Shown here: piece after piece, positions 22,908 through 34,290 of the stretch | How positions within the stretch are numbered: position 1 is the stretch's first letter | Layout: every line of letters starts with the position of its first letter | NCBI GenBank assembly: GCA_038503035.1 | Contig: JAVSML010001156.1 | Coordinates: 585,356-649,355 of the forward strand | Direction: 5' to 3' | From: Crocodylus rhombifer | Lineage: Eukaryota; Chordata; Crocodylia; Crocodylidae | Length of the DNA: 64,000 nucleotides | Translations under genes and position numbers: made by a program | The notes under the pieces: generated by a model | Told to the model about the DNA's origin: nothing | What the model saw: only the letters and a program-made list of their open reading frames with translations | Databases searched by the model: none

Positions 22908-25900
22908 ATTTGACTATAAAAATTCTCTGAAACACTATTGATTTTCTTTAATTACAACCCTCCCTCCCCCCACCAAAAAAAACCAAAACACATGAGAAGA
23001 ATGCTATTAAGTTTATGAAGTCAAGGACTCAGAAATCAGGCAATGTCAAAATAAGGTGCAATCTTAACTCAGCCACATTGCATAGTTACATGCTTCTATT
23101 TCCCCACAGGCTCCCTGGCCTCATTCAGTGCATGGAATAGACGATGATCACTCAGAGAGCAACTATTCAACACTCTTCAGGTCCTGCTTGGAAGACAGAC
23201 TTAACTTCCTCATAGGCCATTTCTATGGCATGCACCAGTAGAAAGTGAGAACTTTACAAACAGCAATTCATTTATTTGCACAATGCCCTGGTAACATGAG
23301 AACATGTTGTTGTAAGAGCTGCTCAAAAATACAGAATTTAGGACTCACAACAAGCACTACTGTTCCAAAATCTTCTTCCCGTTCCCACTAATCATGACTC
23401 CTTCAAACCTGTCTCTAATACAACCCCATCTCTTCCCAAGCATTGTCTCTGTGTATCAGTCCCATTCTTCTCCAATCCTCTGGCTTCTCCTCCCAGTCTC
23501 TGCCCCCTTGCAGTTATAGTTTCTCCACTCAAGGCTGGGAGTCACGGGAAACTCTCCTTCTCATTTTAGTGCCAGGTCATATTGACCACCCATGGTCCTA
23601 AAACCAGTCTTTTCCCTAGGCTCCTCATCTATTCTTGCTCTTCCAAGTGCCCCCCCTTCCCTCCCCCACAGATCTTTGTCCCTGTCTCTTTCCCCAACAA
23701 GACTGAAAAGTTCTTCATCAGATATTTCTCTTCCCCTTGTCCCTTGTGTTTTCCCTTCATTGCACTCATTCTCAGTCCTAATCTTTCCCAATCAGCCCCA
23801 TTCTTTGCCCTACCAACTCATTGCTAGTCCTCTCCTTCTTCCTCTTGTTCCTCTGCTCCCATCTAAGTCATCTTCCCCATTGCATCAGTTTTCCCTTCAT
23901 AATTTCTAGTTCTTTCCCAAACATTTCCACCAGTACCACAACCACATTCAGGTCCAGCTACCCGACTTACCTTTAGTCCAACACCCCCAGGCTCCTTGTG
24001 ACACTCTACTCCCACATTCTCCTCCTCTCCCTTACCTAGGCCATGACCCCTCTACATTTGAATCAGGAAACTTCCTCCTCTTAGAAACAGCTGGGTAGCA
24101 CTGAGGCCACTAGCGAGGGGGAAAAAAAACCCCGTTTTCATTTTCTGATACTAGACATCAAGCCAGGATGGCACACAGTGGCTCAGAGTTGCAATTTCAG
24201 ATAAAATCTTACTCAGGCCGGAACCTGGAGCTTGAGCAAGATGAACAGAATCTTTAAGAAATCCATGTATTAAGAGCCAAGATGTCTCCACTAAGCATAT
24301 ATATTAACTGCAGCTTTTCAGAAAGTTATAACTTGGTCAGATGTGGGAGGATTTTCAGGGAGTGTATAAAGGCATTCAAGCAACTTTCAAGTCTCTCCCT
24401 CAAAGAATGTGGGCATTAGAGCTTCATAAGGAAAAAGTCAACCTAACTTTTTGACATGGACAGAAACAATGTATTTTTCCATAGCTTTATTCCTGGAAAT
24501 GGCTAGAGATTTCACGCTGAGTTTTCCATTCAAGGCAGAGAAGAAAACTGGCCTGAGGCAGACACCTGACAGAGAAAATTTCAGCCCAAATGATTAGTTT
24601 GGCAAGTTATAAACAACTGAAAGCAGGGTCTTCTAATGTGTCAGGCAACCTTAATAATAGGTGGTGCTACCAGCCTGCCTATAATTTAGGGAAAGAAAAG
24701 TTAATCAAAACATTTCAATAGCTTTGGCATCCTGAAGGAAGTGTGGTTTCAGACCAGCCACACAGGGAGAGGAAGAAAATGGGCACATCTTTCCAGTGTG
24801 GGCACACTTTTCTGATTAATCACATTAAAAAGCAAAGCAGTGTGGAGATATCGTTCCCTTGCATGGCAGGGAAAAATGTGAAGAACCGATCAGCAGGAAA
24901 GAGGTGAAAAAATTAATCAGATACTCAATGGAGCAAACTGTATGTTGGCATTTGAACAGCAAATCAAAATAAGCAGCAGAGAGATCCAAGAGGTAACTGA
25001 ACATTGACCCCTGGAAAATAACTGGTTGGCAGCTGCAGTGCACTGAGATTTTTCATTCTGTATTCAAACCAAAGTCAAGTCAAAGCTAGTAAAGCTGAGC
25101 TCAGGCTAACAAGCCAAATTAAACATGTATGTGTGGATGTATTGAACAACCCAAAACTTAGAAATTCCCTGCTGTGGAGAAGGGTTTACACTCAGTTAAC
25201 ACCAACCCTATCTTAATACTAAGGAAAAGAAATCAGAGAAAAAACAGATGAAAGTTTATTTTCCTTTTGATAAAGCAAAGTAAATTGAGTTTTGGCAGTG
25301 GGCCAGACACCAATTTGACCCTCCCTCAGTACTGTAAATTAATCTTACACTGGATAGGGGGGGGAAATCTGAAAAACTTCCAGAATTCAAGTCCTTTGGC
25401 TGAACTTCTCAAAGGTGAATCCCGTAGCGACGTTCCCTGATCTGGACTCTCTCTGTAGGGCCTCTTCCCTATATCACAGGCTTTGGCCTTTGATTCCAGC
25501 ACATTTTTCTCTTAACCTGGCGATTGAACCTTGCTGCTTCCCTCACTTAAGCACTGCCACCAATGCCTCTAACACCCACACCTTTGAACCAAATGGAGAA
25601 GTCCCAGATCTTCACTATGATAACTGAAGAGTAGAATTCAGCCCATACATGCGTTTTTTCCCCAGTAGAGCAAGAAAAAAAAACCTAGTAGCTATGATAG
25701 AAAAAAGAACTGTTGATGATTTTGGCTTTGTTCTCAATTTAAGAAAGAACTCTCCCTGTCTTGCTAGTAAGCAAGCAATGCTCAGTAAATAACAGCAATA
25801 TAAACCTTCAGCTACCTCAGATGTGCCCATATCTCCAAATTGTCCTTTGCTAGATTTTCACGCAAATACTGTATTGGCATTTCCACTTGCTGTAAAACAC

Positions 25901-27313
25901 AAGCCTCCATAGTCCCCCCTCAGCGTTTTCCCCTCCAGGTCTGATCCTATCGTGATATCAGATAATGCTAAATCTCAGATTTGAGGGATATTGCCATGAA
26001 ATCAAACTACAGCATCTGAAATCCCATGTATCAACATCCTGGTGTACCCTTCCAGAATTGCAACATGACATGAACAGATTCCCAACCCTTCTGCAGGGAG
26101 GGAAGCACAGATGTGGCGAAGCAGCAGGTTCCACAGCAGAGGGAAGCACTGCAGAGGGGATGGTGGGTGGCACAGTGCAACACCATGCCACTGTTCCCCT
26201 GTGCACTCAGACATCCTCACAGCCAGATCAGCCTGCAGGCGCCAGGCTGTCCAGCTCTGTCCTAGAATTGTGTTTCTATGCATGCCCAGAAAAAGTGTCA
26301 CTCGTGAAAGATGCCTAGTTCAAGGCACCTAGCTCAAGGGGCAGAAAGAGACAATAAGAAGGAGCTTTGACTCCCACAAAAGCATTCCAAGCAGGGGGAT
26401 CCCAAAGGGGTTGAGACCCCTAAGACTCAAAGGGGGCAGGATTTCAGTCACAGCCCTCTCTTTGGCGTTTTCTTTTAGACTGATCTAAGCCGCTCTCCAT
26501 TCAGCCTACTGGCTCCTTTGGATCCCATTCTGAAGCACTGAAGTTTCCCCATACACTGTACAGGGAGCCAAGGTACCTCAACACTGAAGTTCTGAATTCC
26601 AGCCCAGGGACCAAGCATCTATATGAGTCATTGTGGCACCTAAGTTTTGAGCACCTACATCCTTTGTTGGATCTAGTTCTAGGAGTTTAAGTGTCCACAG
26701 CCTTGAAAGCCAACAAAAGATTTTTCAAGCCTGACTGGTTCCGGGGAGGGTGTTCAGGCTTTCTAATAAATCTGAATTGTGTAAAACAAAAAGCTATTTC
26801 ATACAATGATGCAACAACAAATATTTATGTTGGCTGCAATGTTACAGCTACAGGTCTCAGTTTCTGTAAGAGGGAGGAAATACATAGAATCTAATCAAGA
26901 GATAGTCAAAAAAGTTTGTTAAATGTTACGAAAACAAAAAGATTCAGCCCAAGAAATGAGCTTTGCCTTCTTGCAACTGTCTGCCATTCTGCAGCCCAGG
27001 ACCAGCTAAATCTTAAGTTATCACTTTAACTTCCAAGGAAGGGGTGGTTTAATAAAAGTTAAGGGTAAATTTAAAAGGGCCTAAGTCACTTGAGAAACCG
27101 GGAACTTGCCTCCTTAACTAACGCAGCAGAGCCTTCTAGTACCAGCACATGTACACAAAAAGAAGTAGTATTTCTGCCACCAATTGCACCTACTCCGCAA
27201 ATAAGAGAAGCTTTGCTGGCAGAGGAGTAGGAAGGTCCACACCAGGCATTTTGCCAATATCAATATATGGAATATGATCATTCCACACCCCAAACCAATA
27301 TATCTATTCCAGT
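22908..27313. other. Mostly unique DNA, 4.4 kb
   Basis: Contains the pyrimidine-rich tract listed separately at 23345-24075 and short C/A-rich runs at 22963-22990. No exon, RNA gene or transposon edge recognised. The slightly GC-richer stretch at 26040-26300 gives overlapping short open frames without recognisable similarity. Confidence 0.4.
23345..24075 (+). repeat. Pyrimidine-rich (C/T) tract on the plus strand
   Basis: Over about 700 bp the plus strand is strongly enriched in C and T, with words such as cccattctt, tctttccccaa and ttcttcctcttg repeating irregularly. It is not a simple tandem repeat. It may be a decayed low-complexity region or a polypyrimidine intronic segment. Strand asymmetry of this kind can form triplex DNA. 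Confidence 0.5.
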
Positions 27314-28443
27314 GGATTTCATAGATTTCATAGGGCTGAAAGGGACCTTGTGAGATCATTGGGTCCAGCCCCTGACCAAAGGGCAGAAAAGTCAGCTGTG
27401 GTCAGATGACCCCAGCAAAGTAACCATCCAGGCATTTCTTGAATGTATCCAGAATAGGCGCTTGCACCAGTTCTTGAGGCGAGTCTATTCCAAACTCTGG
27501 AGACTCAGACGGTAAAGAAGTTTTTCCTTATATCCAGTCTAAAATGGTCTTCCAGCAGTTTATGACTGTTAGACCTTGTCTTCCCTTGGGGTGCCCTGGT
27601 GACCAGATGTTCTCCCAGTTCCTGATGCACACCCCTTACATACTTATAGGCTGCCATCAAGTCACCCCTGAGCCTTCTATTCTCTAGGCTAAAGTGTCCT
27701 ATTCCTCTCAGCCTCTCCCCATAAGGCCTGCTCTCTTGACCTCTAATCATGTGTGTGGCTTTCCTCTGGATTTTCTCAAGCTTCTCCACATCCTTTCTAA
27801 CATGTGGAGCCCAGAATTGGACGCAGTACTCCAGCTGCGGCCTCACCAAGGCCAAGTAAAGTGGGAGGATGACTTCTTCGATCTTGCTTGAGATGCATCG
27901 GTAGATGCAAGCCAGAGTTTTATTTGCTTTGTGGGCTGCAGCATCACATTGGTGGCTCATGTTCAGCCTGTGATCAGTCATGACCCCCAAGTCTCTTTCA
28001 GTCATGGTGCTAGTGAGTGTAGCACTGCCGAGCCTATAAGTATAATGTGGGTTCTTTCTCCCGCCGTGGAGAACCTTGCATTTCTCTGTGTTGAATGTCA
28101 TCAGGTTTTGATCCACCCACCTTGAGATCCTATCCAGGTCAACCTGAATCACCAACCTATCTTCAAGTGTGGACACTCTTCCCCAAAGCTTGGTGTCATC
28201 AGTGAACTTGGCCAGTCCGCTTCTGACACCACAGTCCAGATCATTTATAAAAATCTGTTAAACAGTACAGGTCAGAGAACAGAGCCTTGGGGGACACCAC
28301 TGGTCACTGAGTGCCATGTTGATTCAGTTCCATGAACTACCACTCTCTGGGTCTGACCTCGGAGCCAGTTCCCAAGCCATTGGACTGTAGTGTAGCCAAG
28401 GCCACAGTTGGCCAATTTTTCCATGAGGACATCATGAGAGACC

Positions 28444-29004
28444 AAGCAGATCCCGGGACATCATTCTCCAATTGTACTCAGCCTTGGTGAGGCTGCAGCT
28501 GGAGTACTGCGTCCAGTTTTGGGCTCCAAAATTCAAAAAGGATGTGGAGAAGCTTAAGAGGGTGCAGAGGAGAGCCACGCGCATGATCAAAGGTCAGGAA
28601 AACAGACCTTATGATGAGGGGCTGAGAGCAATGGGGCTATTCAGCCTGGAAAAGTGCAGGCCCACCTATAAGCTTATCAGGGGTGCTCATCAGGATCTGG
28701 GGAAACAACTGTTCACCAGAGTGCCTCAAGGGATGACAAGATCGAACGGTCACAAATTCCACTGGACATAAGAAAGAACTTCTTCACTGGCTGAGCCCCC
28801 AAGGTTTGGAACAGACTGTCACCTGAGGCGGTTCAAGCGCCCACTTTGAACGCCTTCAAAACACATTTGGATGCTTATTTTGCTGGGATCCTATGATCCC
28901 TTCTGACTTCCTGCCCCTGGGGCAGGGGGCTGGACTCGATGATCCTCTGGGGTCCCTTCCAGCCCAAATGTCTATGAAATCTATGTCTATGAAATCTATG
29001 AAAG
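28444..29004 (+). mobile_element. CR1-C: 5'-truncated sense CR1 inserted in CR1-B
   Basis: Plus-strand CR1 3' portion starting near caagcagatcccgggacatc, encoding QLEYCVQFWAP and ATRMIKGQENRPY in a 28472-28771 frame, and ending in tandem ctatgaaat units near 29003. Minus-strand CR1-B resumes immediately after with tcaaaggcttttatgaaagc. No target duplication is visible, as is usual for CR1. The coding part closely resembles CR1-F at 63900-64000, so the two probably belong to one subfamily. An internal deletion removes part of the region after FSLEK. Confidence 0.88.
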
Positions 29005-29266
29005 TCAAAGGCTTTTATGAAAGCCAAGTATATGACATCAACCTCTTCTCCCTTGTCCAGGTGATGCATCACCTGGTCATGGAAAGAAATGAGGTTGGTC
29101 ATGCAAAACCTACCTGCAATGAAGCCATGTTGGCTCTCTCTCAGAATGTTGCCTTCTGTTAGCCTGTTGTCGCTGGATTGTTTGATATTTTTTTCTAAGA
29201 TCTTTCTAGGGATTGAGGTCAAACTGATTAGCCTGTAGTTCCCTGGATCTTTCTTCCTTCCTTCCT

Positions 29267-29281
29267 TCCTTTCTTGAAGAT
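29267..29281. repeat. Left 15-bp target-site duplication of the retrocopy
   Basis: tcctttcttgaagat here and at 29773-29787 are identical. The left copy lies at the edge of a (ttcc)n-like stretch of CR1-B. Confidence 0.9.
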
Positions 29282-29772
29282 GGCTCGGGGTCGAACTGCG
29301 ACTTCCAGCTCTGCCGCGTCCTGGGCCCTCACCAGGCTGCCTTTTTGCTCTCTTTTGGGTGGAAGTTGAAGGCTTTGGGACGTGTATGAGGGGATGGAGC
29401 AGGGTCTGAATCGGTTAGGACTGTGTGGCCGGCACGCCGACCGCGTAGCATGTGAGACACGACGTGAAATGCAGCGAAGGTGTCTGTCACGGTGTGATGT
29501 GTGGGTGGTTTGGTTGGCCCGGGGTTTGTTCTTTTGGCCCGGGATTTGGGGTGCATGGGACGCACTTTTGCGGACGGGCTGTGGCTCGGATCTCTTTGTA
29601 ATACTTGGGTGGGCATTAACTCCCTTGCCCAATTTGGGTTCTGGATCCGAGGACAAAGAGACCTGTCCGATCTCGGTTTTGGGTTGGTAGTAAGCTGTTG
29701 GTGCTTTCGCTTGCAAGCGGCCACCATTGTTGTACCCCTGAACCCCTGAATAAAGTATTTAAAAAGTCAAAG
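29282..29772 (+). mobile_element. 491-bp retrocopy of an unidentified transcript (processed-pseudogene-like)
   Basis: The segment interrupts CR1-B and is bounded by 15-bp identical duplications. It is CpG-rich at its 5' side and ends with an AATAAA signal (29749-29754), then tatttaaaaagtcaaag, a short A-rich tail. Long variable duplications, an A-rich tail and a poly(A) signal are hallmarks of target-primed reverse transcription of a polyadenylated RNA by an L1-like machinery. Open frames of about 100 codons on the plus strand are not recognisable. The source could be an mRNA 3' end, a long non-coding RNA or the 3' end of another retroelement. Confidence 0.72.
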
Positions 29773-29787
29773 TCCTTTCTTGAAGAT
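29773..29787. repeat. Right 15-bp target-site duplication of the retrocopy
   Basis: Exact match to 29267-29281. CR1-B resumes directly after it. Confidence 0.9.
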
Positions 29788-30986
29788 AGACACCACATTG
29801 GCCCTCTTCCAATCTTCTGGAACCTCTCCCAATTATAGGTATATGATCTCCCTTACCCTGGTAATCCTGCGTCCTGTCAAGCAGTGTGATCCCCTTGGGC
29901 TGGCGGAAAACTGACACACAATCATCATTGAGGAGATTAGATTTTTCCCGGGTGTTGGTTGTCAGCTGCCCCATTTGGTTCAGCAGGGGTCCAATGTTGC
30001 CGTTGTTTTTTTTCCAACTTCATATGCATCTGAAGAAGAACTTTTTATTTTCCTTGATTCCTGTAGCCAGTTTGAGTTTGGTTGCAGCCTTGGCTTTTCT
30101 GGTCCACACCCTACAGGTGTAGGCCAGTACTGCATAATCCTGTTTAGTGTTATTTCCCAACTTCCATCCTTTATAAGCCTCTCTTTTCAGGTTCAGGATG
30201 TCCACGAGTTCCTTATTGAGCCAAGGGGGTCTCCCAGCCCTTTTGCTACCTTTCCTATGCACTGGAATGGACTTCCCTTATGCTATTAGTATTGCATCTT
30301 TAAGGAACGACTCCCCTTCCTGTCAGATCATGATCTCTCAGGGCTCAACAACCAATCTCCTGAGCTTGTGAAAGTCAGCTTCCCTAAAGTTAAGATTTCT
30401 GCATTGCTGACTGATTTGCCAGCTTTGTGATGGATAAAGAAAGTGATCAACTCATGATCACTGTCACTTAGCTTCCCTTCAATTCTCAGGTTGCTCGCTA
30501 GATCATCCCCTTCGGCCAAAACCAGATCCAGCAGTGCCTTACCTCTTGTTGGCCCATAGATTTCTTGAGTCAGATAGAGCTCATCAGTAAAAGTGAGGAA
30601 GTTTCATGACCAAACAGATTTGGTGGAGTGCTATTCCTATGAGATGTCATGGGTGGTTGAAGTCACCCATGACAACCATGCACTGAGTGTACAGCCTCTG
30701 CTGGTTCCCTAGAAATTTCATGGTCAAGCTCAACCTCCTGGTTAGGAGATCTTAATAGACTCCTAGAGTTATATCTCCTTGACTGTGTTCCCCCCATATT
30801 TTAACCCAGAGGGTCTCGAATCGCCCACCTTGGGTGCCAATCTCTGCTTGTAGGGAAGTGTACTACTCTTTCACATAGAGAGCTACACCCCCGCTCTTCC
30901 TTGCAACACAACCCTTCTGTCCAGCCATAGGTGGAGTCCCACCAGGTCTCCGTTACCCCTATGAGATCATATTCGTTTTTACTTAG

Positions 30987-32314
30987 TGTCACAGGAGTAC
31001 TGAGGTGCTCTGTGCCTTAAGGAAGGGAAGTAAGGAGAGCCGCCAATCAATGGGGCGGCTCAGGTGTTGGCTGCCGTTGCAACCAGGCGGGTCAGGTGGC
31101 CGGAAGGGGGCAGGGCTAGGCCTTATAAACAGCCTGGGCTGGAGCCTAGAGAACAGTTCCCTTCTGGCAGCTGCAGGAGCAGGAGCTCTGCGGCAGAGCT
31201 GAGCGGCTTGAGTCAGTAGTTGCAGTCTTACCTTGCTGACCAGCCACAATGATGCTAGGGAGGAAAGAACCCTGAAAGGAGGTACAGTGCAAATTCCTGA
31301 AAGGAGGTATGGCCCTGCTGGGGGCTGGGAGTTTGCATTACAAGCGGGAAGGCTCTTTGTTGGTTTCGTTACAGCCGTTTGGGCTCGGCTTGTGTTATAG
31401 TTACACCGGAGGACCGGGTGAGGCTGTAGGGGTGAGAGGAGGCCTCACGGGAACTCCCCAATAACCTGGGGGTCCCGAGTGCCCAGTAGTGGCACAGTCA
31501 GCGGTGCCAGTGGGGCACTACTGTTTGCGCCGGAGAGGTGCGGTGTTGCGCTGGAGAGGCATGGTGTGCAGGGTTTCGGACCCCAGCCCGTAAGGGCGGT
31601 GTTTTGCCCAGTGGGGCAAACGACCCAGAGAAGGGTCAAGGGGCCAGGCACGGCTGCGGCCACCTGAGCCCCAAGCGTGAGGAGTGAGGTTTAGGCCCCA
31701 GAGAGGGCAAGGCCCCAGAAGGGGCAACAAGTGCGCAGGAAGAGCGCGGCGTAGGCCCAGGAGGGGGCAATGGCTGCGGAGAGCACGTCATAGGCCCCAG
31801 AGAGGGCAAGGCCCCAGAGGGGGCAGCGAGCGTGCGTGAAGAGCGCGGTGTAGGCCCAGAAGGGGGCAATGGCTGTGGAGAGCACGTCATAGGCCCCAGA
31901 GTGGGGCAGCGGGCTGAGTAGTAGCCCAAGAGTGTAACAGGCCCAGGGGCGCCGGTAACAGGGCGGCGACTATGGGCCAGGCCCAGAGGCGCAAGGTGGG
32001 CGACGAGCCCAGGGTGCCAGAGAGGGCACCAGAGGGCAGGGGACCACACAACGTCCCAGGGAACAGCTGCGAGGCTTGGGGCGTGCTAAAGGGGAGGTTT
32101 GGAGGCACGCATAGCCCTTAAGGCAGGGGTGCACAGAGGTACCCCATATGGAGTAGGGGCAGGAACATACGTAGGGGGATAAAGGCAGCCTCCCATCTAA
32201 ACTTATTTATTATCAAAGACATGGCGGGCGAGAATCCGAGGGTGCTGAGTCCACCTTACGTGACGGTAGGGGGTGCTAGGGAGTACGGCCACTCCTAGGC
32301 CCCACTCCCTCACA
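30987..32314 (+). mobile_element. Solo LTR (1,328 bp) inserted in CR1-B
   Basis: Starts tgtcacaggagt and ends actccctcaca, giving TG...CA ends with imperfect inverted termini. It is flanked by cttag at 30982-30986 and 32315-32319, a 5-bp duplication typical of LTR integration. A TATA-like cttataaac lies near 31120, suggesting plus-strand promoter orientation. The 3' half is GC-rich and tandemly repeated. There is no gag or pol sequence and no second LTR, so a solo LTR left by recombination is the simplest reading. A short non-autonomous LTR element is the alternative. Endogenous retrovirus and Gypsy origins cannot be told apart here. Confidence 0.78.
31692..31911 (+). repeat. 99-bp tandem repeat (about 2.2 copies) in the solo LTR
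   Basis: Units begin taggccccagag at 31692, 31791 and 31890 (partial). Each full unit contains agagcgcgg and gagagcacgtca. Further ggcccagag words extend to about 32040. Confidence 0.85.
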
Positions 32315-32708
32315 CTTAGCAGAAGGGCCAATAACTCCTGTTTGTTCCCCATGCTCCTGGCATTTGTGTACAGGCAGCTAAGTTTGCCATCAGGAGCTCT
32401 GGGCTTCCTGTGCACTTAGAAGAGTCCTGTCCTTGGGCTGGGGTCAGAGTAAGTTCCCTTGTGTTACCTGGCCTGCTGAATATTATAGAATACTATCATG
32501 TAAGCTCAAAGACTAATTTTCAAATATGGCTTAGGGTGTAAACACACAAAATAATTTTACCCCAGATTTTATTTCATAGTAAAGGTATTCCATGATAAGC
32601 AGTGGACATACAACCAGCTCTCCCCAGGTAGCTACCCACAATAGGCTCTATTACAGTCTCTGGTCACTACATGGGAAGAAGCCAGTTTGCACTGGGAACA
32701 TACCTACC

Positions 32709-33234
32709 CAGGAGGTTGGACTAGAACAGTGTTTCTCAATCTTTTAAGTAGCAAGTACCCCCTAACTTCTGAAAATTTTAATAAGTACCCCAACACTCAA
32801 TTTTCCAGGGGATTTTATATTTACAGAGTAATGTGTGCCGTGTGTTGGAAGAAGGGCTGTGTACATAAGGCCATGATATGACAGATGTCTGGTCTGGTGT
32901 GGGTAGGGTTGCCCCCTTTTACATCGGGGTGCACAACTCAAGTATGTACCTGGGCTAGAGGTGATGTTGGCTAAAGCTAGGAGGGCTAAACTCAGTGCCG
33001 TACAAAGCTCAGCATGTCAAATGATTACTGGGGAATTTAAATTTTTTTGCAATAGTTTTGGCACCAAATTTTTTGCCGTAGTTTTGAGAGGAAAAGAAGG
33101 TGAGAGAGAGAATGTTGGGGTACCCGGGTACCCCCACCTGTGTCTCGCGCACCCCCAGGGGTACATGTACCCCAGGTTGAGAAACTATGGACTAGGTGAC
33201 ATTTGAGGTCCCTTCCAACCCTTTAATTCTATTA
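32709..33234 (+). mobile_element. CR1 3' tail split by a hAT element
   Basis: The sequence caggaggttggactag (32709-32724) and gactaggtgacatttgaggt (from 33190) are adjacent parts of one CR1 3' end, running to about 33234. The hAT element at 32727-33189 separates them, and its duplication copies CR1 sequence. Only about 60 bp of this CR1 is present. Confidence 0.75.
32727..33189. mobile_element. Non-autonomous hAT-type element inside a CR1 tail
   Basis: Ends are cagtgtttctcaatc and ggttgagaaactatg, imperfect inverted repeats. Flanks are gactagaa (32719-32726) and gactaggt (33190-33197), 6 of 8 matching, as expected for a decayed 8-bp duplication. Inside, runs of gtacccc-like words occur near both ends (32755-32795 and 33118-33175). 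No transposase. Confidence 0.8.
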
Positions 33235-33249
33235 AACTTCCTAGGGTAG

Positions 33250-33427
33250 CAAACACAACACACTACATAGTAACTTTCCTGCATAGTAAAGTCATAATAC
33301 ATTTTTCCAGAGGTAACTTTTCCCTGGTTACAAGTGATTTAGATGCAACAGGTCTATGTATTATGTGCACACCACTGTCATTACCATGTAAAGTCAATTT
33401 ACTGCATAGTAAATGTGTTGTGTGTCC
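33250..33427. mobile_element. Candidate MITE with ACACAACACA-type ends
   Basis: The left side reads aaacacaacacactacatag and the reverse complement of the right side reads acacacaacacatttactat, similar but not identical. The motif tgcatagtaaa occurs near both ends. The length is about 180 bp and the target duplication is not resolved. Confidence 0.42.
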
Positions 33428-34282
33428 ACATCCTCAGGTATCTCCATCAGTTAAAAGTTACTGATAGTCAGTCAGACTTGGGCTGCTAAGATACTTGAAC
33501 ACTTTTCCCTGTGAGTCCAACATTTAGAGCTTAAGCGTAGGCTTGCTGAAATACTTACCAAACAGAAAATCTGTGAAAGACATTTGAAAGATACAGATTC
33601 AAGAAGCATCTTTCCTCACTGAAAAGTCATTGTCTAAGGAGGAAATTCTTTTCATTTTTCACAAAGCCTGCTCAACTGTCAAAGTCCTAACACAGATAGA
33701 GAGAAATTCTTGTTTCATCTCAGAGGGAAATCTGCCATATTATTCGTCAAAAACTACTGAGTCCCAGAATAAAAACATTGCTAACCGCAAACAATCTCTA
33801 TTCCAGGCCTGTTCCTTTGTTTCTTATACCATGTTGCTTTCTCTCCTATAGATTTGCTAGAGAATTTTCTACATAGCCAGGTGAGTTTTAGCTCAAATTA
33901 TGCATCTAATTATCTACCGAAGGTCTTATATTCGTACCAAACTTCTTAGCATATGAGTAAAAGACTAAATAGGGATTTCTCTCTTTCTCTCTCACTTTCC
34001 TGTCTCTATCAATGAAAGTCATAAGCAAAATATTTTGCCTGTTTTTTTCTTAAATGACTGTTAAATTAATAAACTGCCCTTTAAACAAGTGAACTGTTCG
34101 AACGTTTGGGCAAAGTGCTGGGTTGCGATTTTTGGCTTTGAACCCGTGCAGTTAATGGCTGTTCTTATTTCATCATCTGGCAATGGCAGCCATAGGCTTG
34201 ATCCAGCTCCCATAATCAGGAAATTCCCTACACTGACCAAGTTGATCCACATTCTGGGTTGCTGGGACCAAACTGCTCTATG
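33428..34282. other. Unique AT-rich DNA
   Basis: Nothing recognised between the small MITE and the long hAT element. Confidence 0.45.
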
Positions 34283-34290
34283 TTCTAAGA

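Larger units (their letters stand above)
27505..32415 (-). pseudogene. CR1-B ORF2 pseudogene
   Basis: The CR1 endonuclease / reverse transcriptase reading frame is broken by insertions, stops and frameshifts. The endonuclease start (CLYTNARSMGNKQELL) lies near 32380-32330 and continues across the LTR into DLIGVTETWWDST at 30980-30930. The segment KLSDSDHELITFF is at 30519-30440, and linker and RT fragments lie at 30262-30020, 29974-29800 and 29222-29010. The catalytic box is read as FTDD near 28205. The longest intact piece is 28176-27505 (223 codons), the C-terminal region ending DIRKNFFTV. Not functional. Confidence 0.9.
27314..32440 (-). mobile_element. CR1-B: minus-strand CR1 LINE split by three nested insertions
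   Basis: The 3' tail is at 27314 (gatttcatagatttcatagg on the plus strand, the reverse of an ATGAAATCT-type CR1 tail). The 5' end lies upstream of the endonuclease start near 32440. CR1-B sequence occupies about 27314-28443, 29005-29281, 29773-30986 and 32315-32440. The gaps hold CR1-C (sense CR1), a 491-bp retrocopy and a solo LTR. Removing the solo LTR with one copy of its duplication restores continuous CR1 reading across that junction. CR1-B is therefore the oldest layer of the stack. Confidence 0.92.

Noticed and set aside
29228..29749. 132- and 162-codon minus-strand frames, and a 102-codon plus-strand frame
   Set aside because: They overlap the retrocopy and run into CR1-B. No recognised protein. 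The structural evidence (TSD, AATAAA) describes the segment better.
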